In this document: one piece after another, positions 6,074-9,922 of the stretch | Position numbering within the stretch: position 1 is the stretch's first letter | How the letters are laid out: the number at the start of each line of letters is the position of its first letter | Origin: Clostridiales bacterium | GTDB taxonomy: Bacteria > Bacillota > Clostridia > Oscillospirales > Acutalibacteraceae | Assembly: GCA_019421725.1 (NCBI GenBank) | Contig: JAHZES010000001.1 | Location: 1 to 9,922 of the forward strand | Direction: 5' to 3' | DNA length: 9,922 nt | Translations under genes and position numbers: made by a program | Notes under the pieces: generated by a model | What the model was told of the DNA's origin: nothing | Seen by the model: only the letters and a program-made list of their open reading frames with translations | The model's database searches: none

Positions 6074-8200
6074 TTATGCCGCGCCGCAAAGCTTTGCTGT
6101 CAGCGTAATGAGAAAACAAACCGTCATACCGCAAACGGTGGGAATCGCCATAGCGGCAAGTGTCCACTTCCAGCTGCCGCTTTCTTTGCGGATCGTCAGG
6201 CATGTGGTAGAACAGGGCCAGTGCATCAGCGAGAAGATCAGGGTACACAGCGCAGTCAGCCAGGTCCAGCCGTTTGCTGCAAACAGCCGATACATTTCCG
6301 CGTTTTCAAGAGACAAAATCGTTCCCTGAGAAAGATACGCCATAATCGCGATCGGAATCACAATTTCATTTGCCGGAAAACCCAGGATAAACGCGAGGAG
6401 GAGAACACCGTCCATTCCGATCCAACGGGCAAATGGGTCTACCGCGCCGGAGCAAACCGCAAGCAGAGTCTGACCGCCTACGGTAACGTTGGCAAGCAGC
6501 CAGATAAGCGCTCCTGCCGGCGCGGCCACGGCGGCGGCACGGCCAAGAACAAACAGCGTTCTGTCACAGACGGAACGCAGAATCACCCGGCCAATCTGCG
6601 GCCGTCGATAAGGCGGAAGCTCCAACGTAAAGGAAGACGCCTGCCCGCGAAGAATCGTTTTGGAAAGCAGCCATGAAACAACCAGCGTTGCCAGCACGCC
6701 GAACAGAATGAACGCCGTCAGGATCAGTGCCGAAAGCAACGTTCCTCCCGCGGCATTGAAGAAAATAGAGATAATTGCTATCATCGTTGGGAAACGGCCG
6801 TTGCAGGGCACAAAATTATTGGTCAGCATGGCAATCAGCCTTTCCCTTGGAGAATCGATGATTCGACATCCAACCACGCCGGCCGCATTGCAGCCAAACC
6901 CCATGCACATGGTCAGCGCCTGCTTGCCGCAGGCGTTTGCTCTGTGAAATCCGCGATCAAGATTAAACGCCACGCGCGGTAAATATCCAAGATCCTCAAG
7001 CAGTGTAAACAATGGAAAAAAGATAGCCATCGGCGGCAGCATAACCGATACTACCCAGGCCAACACACGGTAAACGCCCTCCGCCAACAGTCCGCAGAGC
7101 CACTCCGGCGCAGAAAGCCAGCGCAGCAGATCGCCAAGCCGATCGCCCAACCAGAACAGGCCCGTGGAAAGCAGCTGCGAGGGATAATTCGCTCCAACGA
7201 TCGTCAGCCAGAAAATGCCCAGCAGCAGCAACACCATGACCGGCGTTCCCGTCCAGCGCCCGGTCAGGATTCTGTCGATTTTTCTGTCTCTTGCGGCATA
7301 ATTGACCCGATCAAACGTCACGCAATCGCTGCAAATATCTTCCGCGTCGAGCACCAGACAGGAAACGATGTTATCGCGCAGCCTTTCTTCCGTATATCCT
7401 TCGGAAAAAAGCTGTTCCCGCGCCTGCTGCAGAACGGGAACGACTTTTTCTGCCTCTTCCAGCCGGCACCCCAAAAAAAGGCCAAGCGAACCAAGCAGCT
7501 CCGCCTCGTTTTCCAACAGCCGCAGCGCAGCCCACCGCGGAGAAATCCGTCCGTTCAAAATCGGTTCCAGCGCAGGCTGCAAAAGGTCAAGCGCCTCTTC
7601 AATTGGCCGAAGGTATTTTGTGCGGTGAACCGCATTAGGGTTTGGCAGCCTCGCCAAAGCCTCCGTCAGTTCCGGCAGCCCTCTTCCCTGCCGCGCCGAC
7701 GCAGCGATCACCGGAACCCCCAGCTTTTGCGAAATCGACTCGAAATCCACGCGAATTCCTTTTTTCTCCGCCTCATCCATCAGATTAACGCAAACCACTG
7801 TGTTTGGAGTGATCTCCAATACCTGCAGCACCAGATTCATATTCCGTTCCAAACAGGTCGCATCGCAAACCACTGCAGTCCCATCGGCGCCACCAAAGCA
7901 GATAAAGTCCCTTGCCACGGTTTCTTCTTCGGAATGTGAAAGCAAGGAATACGTCCCGGGCAAATCAACCAGCACAAATCCCTTTCCCGCCCGCTCGTAC
8001 CGGCCCTGCGCGTTGCTGACGGTTTTGCCCGGCCAATTTCCCGTGTGCTGGTTCATTCCGGTCAGGCTGTTGAAGACCGTGCTTTTTCCAACGTTCGGAT
8101 TCCCGGCCAGTGCAATGACACGATCCTCGGGCTTCTCTTTGCGGATGCTCAATCCGCCGTCCAGCGCGCCGAGCCCGGTCGCGCTTGCAGTTAAACCCAC
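6074..8200 (-). CDS. feoB: Ferrous iron transport protein B
   Basis: This is the Fe(II) transporter of the inner (cytoplasmic) membrane: an N-terminal GTPase domain, a helical spacer and a C-terminal multi-helix permease. The GTPase motifs are G1 GNPNVGKST (33-41), G2 TGNWPGKT, G3 DLPGTYSL, G4 NLMDEAEKKG and G5 SARQGRG. The membrane part holds the conserved GFGCNAAGVVGCRIIDS and NNFVPCNGRFP segments and ends in hydrophobic helices with CGAA. At 708 residues it is full length. The start is a GTG at 8200, nine bases after GGAGGGGG; the resulting N-terminus (MGLTASATGLGALDGG) is the form I expect in clostridial FeoB. The ATG at 8207 is out of frame and the longer reading frame to 8296 spans the intercistronic hairpin. 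It is downstream of feoA but separated by ~145 bases. Likely induced by iron limitation. Confidence 0.96.
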   Translation of the reverse strand: MGLTASATGLGALDGGLSIRKEKPEDRVIALAGNPNVGKSTVFNSLTGMNQHTGNWPGKTVSNAQGRYERAGKGFVLVDLPGTYSLLSHSEEETVARDFICFGGADGTAVVCDATCLERNMNLVLQVLEITPNTVVCVNLMDEAEKKGIRVDFESISQKLGVPVIAASARQGRGLPELTEALARLPNPNAVHRTKYLRPIEEALDLLQPALEPILNGRISPRWAALRLLENEAELLGSLGLFLGCRLEEAEKVVPVLQQAREQLFSEGYTEERLRDNIVSCLVLDAEDICSDCVTFDRVNYAARDRKIDRILTGRWTGTPVMVLLLLGIFWLTIVGANYPSQLLSTGLFWLGDRLGDLLRWLSAPEWLCGLLAEGVYRVLAWVVSVMLPPMAIFFPLFTLLEDLGYLPRVAFNLDRGFHRANACGKQALTMCMGFGCNAAGVVGCRIIDSPRERLIAMLTNNFVPCNGRFPTMIAIISIFFNAAGGTLLSALILTAFILFGVLATLVVSWLLSKTILRGQASSFTLELPPYRRPQIGRVILRSVCDRTLFVLGRAAAVAAPAGALIWLLANVTVGGQTLLAVCSGAVDPFARWIGMDGVLLLAFILGFPANEIVIPIAIMAYLSQGTILSLENAEMYRLFAANGWTWLTALCTLIFSLMHWPCSTTCLTIRKESGSWKWTLAAMAIPTVCGMTVCFLITLTAKLCGAA

Positions 8201-8228
8201 CGTTCCATTCCCCCTCCAGAAAAAATGT

Positions 8229-8254
8229 GTCCGCCGGCAATGCTGGCGGACGAT
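8229..8254 (-). terminator. Terminator-like hairpin directly before feoB
   Basis: The arms GTCCGCC and GGCGGAC (8229-8235, 8245-8251) enclose a 9-base loop that can pair further (GC/GC). Read on the minus strand, the stem is followed by ACA and then TTTTTT, and the feoB ribosome site comes next. It could partly terminate feoA transcripts or stabilise the 5' end of a processed feoB message. Confidence 0.55.
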
Positions 8255-8305
8255 GCATGATATAATTTTATACGAATCGGAAAGCAGCCTCAGCACTGAA
8301 AACAG

Positions 8306-8332
8306 AAAAAATTTGATTTCTGCGATATCAAA
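8306..8332 (-). terminator. Weak terminator-like hairpin after feoA
   Basis: On the minus strand TTTGATATC-GCA-GAAATCAAA (8 of 9 pairs) runs directly into TTTTTT. The stem is AT-rich and thus weak; it begins 15 bases after the feoA stop. It may give a feoA-only transcript. Confidence 0.45.
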
Positions 8333-8346
8333 CTGTCATGATTACT

Positions 8347-8601
8347 TTACGACGGAAGGGTGTGACCGCCGCGAACAAGAATTTTTTCGGAATCCTCTGC
8401 CCTCAGTGCGATCACCGCGCCGCGGATCAGGTACGCGACCGGATCGCCAGAGGGGCTTTTCTGCAGGCATTCCACCCTGGTCCCTTCAATCAGTCCAATG
8501 TCCTGCAGCCTGCGCCGCATCATACATCCGGAATCCAACGCCTCTACCCGTGCCCATTCGCCTTCATATAACCGATTCAACGGAATCGTATTTTCATTCA
8601 T
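8347..8601 (-). CDS. feoA: Ferrous iron transport protein A
   Basis: FeoA is a small cytosolic protein with an SH3-like beta-barrel that acts with FeoB in Fe(II) uptake, probably by modulating it. The 84 residues are the usual size. The sequence shows the family pattern: IPLNRLYEGEWARVEAL at the N-terminus, then MRRRLQDIGLIEGTRVE (28-44), then a PVAYLIRGAVIALRAEDSEKILV end, where the pattern of glycine and hydrophobic residues matches FeoA. The start ATG at 8601 follows GGGAGGATT by nine bases. It is the first gene of the minus-strand feo unit and is divergent from the DtxR/MntR-type regulator, whose product is the obvious candidate to control it. No clean promoter or palindromic operator stood out in the 125 bases between the two genes. 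Confidence 0.93.
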   Translation of the reverse strand: MNENTIPLNRLYEGEWARVEALDSGCMMRRRLQDIGLIEGTRVECLQKSPSGDPVAYLIRGAVIALRAEDSEKILVRGGHTLPS

Positions 8602-8726
8602 ATCCGGAATCCTCCCTCAATATGATAAAACGGGCGGTGTTTCTCCGCTCCAATCTTGTTTCCTTGTTCCAACATATGCCTCAGCATTCGGAATGACACT
8701 GTTTTTGCCGCAGGAGGTGGTTCGAA

Positions 8727-9197
8727 ATGTGTTCAAAGGAAAGCGATTTTTACACGGCCGCCGGATATCGCAGTAAAAATCATCACTCCCTGACGGAATC
8801 AATGGAGGATTATCTGGAAATGATTTTTCGCCTTTCACTGTCGGAAGGCTTTGTAAGAGTGAACGAGCTTGCCGCTCAGCTGAACGTTACGCCGTCCTCT
8901 TCTTCCAAGATGGCAGCCGTTCTGCGGGAAAACGGGCTGGTCGAGTTTGAAAAGTACGGCGTGATCCGCCTGACAGGCGAAGGAAGGCGGCACGGAGAAT
9001 GGCTTTTGCATCGCCACCAGGTGTTGGTGAAATTTTTTGGCGATCTTGGCGACCGGGAACACGCGCTTGACCTCGCCGAACAGGTGGAACACTTTTTGCC
9101 GGAGAAAACCGTGCGCCAGCTCAACGCGTTGACCGCCTTTATGGGGCAGAATGGCTGGGCGCCGGAAAGCTCAGCCGATCCTACCTCTGCAGAATAA
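8727..9197 (+). CDS. DtxR/MntR-family metal-dependent transcriptional regulator
   Basis: This is a metalloregulator that dimerises on DNA when loaded with Fe(II) or Mn(II). An N-terminal winged helix (about 26-95: MEDYLEMIFRL, VNELAAQLNVTPSSSSKMAAVLRENGLV, a wing near EKYGVIRLT) is followed by the metal-binding/dimerisation domain (HRHQVLVKFF; AEQVEHFLPEKTV). There is no third SH3-like domain; 156 residues fits the MntR branch. Aligned by eye with Bacillus MntR, the metal ligands correspond to D28, E31, H97, E118, E121 and H122, all conserved. The N-terminus is about 20 residues longer than Bacillus MntR. The ATG at 8727 has a strong AGGAGGTGG at 8712-8720. Divergence from feoA suggests control of iron uptake, but the ligand set is the MntR one, so metal specificity is open. 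No gene symbol is assigned for that reason. Confidence 0.9.
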   Translation: MCSKESDFYTAAGYRSKNHHSLTESMEDYLEMIFRLSLSEGFVRVNELAAQLNVTPSSSSKMAAVLRENGLVEFEKYGVIRLTGEGRRHGEWLLHRHQVLVKFFGDLGDREHALDLAEQVEHFLPEKTVRQLNALTAFMGQNGWAPESSADPTSAE

Positions 9198-9252
9198 TTG
9201 CTTGTGGCAAAAAAATTTCTCCGCACAAATGCACGGTCGTAAAACAGTTTTG

Positions 9253-9288
9253 GTCCCGGCAGAAAGATCTGCCGGGACTGTTCTTGTA
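9253..9288 (+). terminator. Intrinsic terminator after the DtxR/MntR regulator
   Basis: GTCCCGGCAG and CTGCCGGGAC form a perfect 10-bp stem with a 6-base loop, followed by the T-rich TGTTCTTGT. It isolates the regulator from the leader unit that starts right after it; the T-rich tail overlaps the next -35 box. Confidence 0.88.
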
Positions 9289-9312
9289 TATATTGCAGCC
9301 ACATGATAGAAT
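9284..9312 (+). promoter_or_regulatory. Promoter of the leader peptide/kinase unit
   Basis: TTGTAT (9284-9289), a 17-base spacer and TAGAAT (9307-9312) form a promoter, with TG at 9304-9305 giving an extended -10 (TGaTAGAAT). Transcription should start near 9319. The promoter is embedded in the tail of the preceding terminator, so the unit is transcribed independently. Confidence 0.75.
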
Positions 9313-9351
9313 AGAAAAACAGGCCTATAAATCGGAATTTAGGGAGGTGAA

Positions 9352-9390
9352 ATGAATATGATGATGTTCTTAAAATTAAGAAATATCTGA
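9352..9390 (+). CDS. Leader peptide (12 codons) upstream of the P-loop kinase gene
   Basis: The ORF encodes MNMMMFLKLRNI and is preceded by AGGGAGGTGA (9341-9350). Initiation may be at the first ATG or at M3 (9358), which has better spacing to the ribosome site. It starts ~33 bases into the transcript, and its stop codon touches the first base of an RNA hairpin (9391). This geometry is that of leader peptides in translational attenuators of inducible resistance genes (erm, cat). The peptide contains Lys-Leu-Arg, matching the Arg/Lys-X-Arg/Lys triplet at which macrolide-bound ribosomes are known to stall. The role as a drug sensor is inference; amino-acid or other ribosome-stress sensing would look the same. 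It is too short to be a stable protein. Confidence 0.7.
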   Translation: MNMMMFLKLRNI

Positions 9391-9449
9391 ATACATAGAA
9401 CTATGTTAAATAGTTTTATGTATAGGCAAACACTAAAAACTATTTAATA
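9391..9449 (+). promoter_or_regulatory. Attenuator with two mutually exclusive RNA hairpins
   Basis: Segment 1 (9391-9404) pairs with segment 2 (9410-9423) over 14 bp including one G-U, with loop GTTAA. Segment 2' (9404-9417) also pairs with segment 3 (9436-9449) over 14 bp including one G-U and 12 consecutive perfect pairs. The two hairpins share 9404 and 9410-9417 and cannot coexist. Hairpin 1 begins at the base after the leader stop codon; hairpin 2 ends on the first base of the Shine-Dalgarno AGAGGAG (9449-9455). No T-run follows either hairpin, so control at translation, not at transcription termination, is the better reading. A stable segment pairing with the Shine-Dalgarno itself is not obvious, so which state is 'on' is unresolved. 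Confidence 0.7.
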
Positions 9450-9463
9450 GAGGAGATTATACT

Positions 9464-9922
9464 ATGATATTTCAAGATAATGTAATCAAAGAGTACTTAA
9501 AAAACGTTTATTTTATAACAGGATCACCCTGCGGAGGAAAGACAACCATTTCACATGCATTAGCAGAAAAATATGGATTAGAACTATTTGATGTAGATGA
9601 GAGATTTGATGAGCACAAAAAAATATCAGATCCATTATTTCAACCTGCTATGAATACTTATTTTAAAAATGCAGATGATTTTTTTGGAAGAACAGTTGAA
9701 GAATATAAGAATTGGTTGTTGAATAATACTCGTGAACAGTTAGAGTTTGTCCTTCTCGATTTGATTCGCTTATCAAAAAATAAGAAAGTCTTGTGCGATT
9801 GTCATCTTACAGTTTCTCAGGCACTCGCTTTTTCTGAACCAGCGAGAGTTGTTTTTCTCATAAAAGATCCATCTAATCTTGTTGATGAATATGGTAATCG
9901 ACCAGATCATCAGGGATTTTTT
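9464..9922 (+). CDS. P-loop NTPase, small-molecule/nucleotide kinase-like, partial
   Basis: The gene runs off the window; 153 codons are visible without a stop. An N-terminal beta strand (VYFITG) leads into a Walker A motif GSPCGGKTT (20-28, K26). A hydrophobic strand ending in an acidic residue (VLCDCHL, about 110-116) is a Walker B candidate, and VVFLIKDP (about 130-137) is probably the next core strand. The pattern resembles shikimate/adenylate/nucleoside-type kinases and fold relatives such as chloramphenicol phosphotransferase, but I do not recognise the specific family and assign no substrate. The ATG at 9464 has AGAGGAG eight bases upstream and sits just behind the attenuator. Codons are strongly AT-ending (AAA, TTA, ATA, AAT), unlike every other gene in the window, which points to horizontal acquisition. 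Confidence 0.8.
   Translation, partial: MIFQDNVIKEYLKNVYFITGSPCGGKTTISHALAEKYGLELFDVDERFDEHKKISDPLFQPAMNTYFKNADDFFGRTVEEYKNWLLNNTREQLEFVLLDLIRLSKNKKVLCDCHLTVSQALAFSEPARVVFLIKDPSNLVDEYGNRPDHQGFF

Noticed and set aside
8190..8207. Tiny out-of-frame ORF (ATG at 8207, five codons) overlapping the feoB start
   Set aside because: The ribosome site is one base from its ATG, too close; more likely chance overlap than a regulatory ORF.
8201..8296. 32-residue longer N-terminus for FeoB
   Set aside because: It would translate the GC hairpin and the ribosome site; the GTG at 8200 has good spacing to GGAGGGGG and gives the expected clostridial FeoB N-terminus.
7800..8696. 298-codon plus-strand frame across feoB and feoA
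   Set aside because: It is antisense to two well-identified genes and has no domain pattern.
1..9922. CRISPR array, tRNA or rRNA genes, insertion sequences
   Set aside because: No regularly spaced repeats, cloverleaf-like segments, rRNA-like stretches or transposase-like ORFs were seen.

Overview
The window reads as a chromosomal segment of a Gram-positive, low-to-mid GC anaerobe of the class Clostridia. An Oscillospiraceae/Ruminococcaceae-type genome is my best guess, by inference only. The grounds are a V/A-type ATPase operon of bacterial-anaerobe type, a MetY-type sulfhydrylase, a DUF1836 protein, a clostridial-style FeoA/FeoB pair beside a DtxR/MntR regulator, strong Shine-Dalgarno sequences, and many intrinsic terminators. 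Most genes are GC-rich. The last ~620 bases are clearly AT-rich and look acquired.

Layout. Positions 2-2319 (+) hold the end of the V-type ATPase operon: the 3' end of subunit A, all of subunit B (overlapping A by one base), and subunit D with a TTG start. A terminator follows, then a second strong hairpin. A ~690-base AT-rich gap (2320-3010) ends in a compact control region: a consensus promoter flanked by two near-identical 21-base repeats 73 bases apart, then a 23-codon cysteine-ended leader ORF, then metY (O-acetylhomoserine sulfhydrylase). metY converges on an SGNH/GDSL hydrolase (-) across a shared bidirectional terminator. The hydrolase is divergent from a DUF1836 gene (+). That gene in turn converges on feoB (-) across another bidirectional terminator.

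Iron/manganese block (6074-9197). feoA and feoB run on the minus strand and a DtxR/MntR-family regulator is divergent from them. feoA and feoB are separated by ~145 bases containing two terminator-like hairpins, so they may not be expressed equally. The regulator keeps all six positions of the MntR-type metal site although it sits next to ferrous iron transport genes.

The right edge (9284-9922) carries what I consider the most interesting unit. A promoter with an extended -10 drives a 12-codon leader ORF (MNMMMFLKLRNI) with a strong ribosome binding site. Two mutually exclusive 14-bp RNA hairpins follow, the second reaching the first base of the next Shine-Dalgarno. Then comes an AT-rich P-loop kinase-like gene cut by the window end. 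This is the architecture of the leader-peptide attenuators that control inducible antibiotic-resistance genes, and the leader contains a Lys-Leu-Arg ('+X+') triplet. The kinase family is not one I can tie to resistance, so the unit may be an undescribed inducible system.
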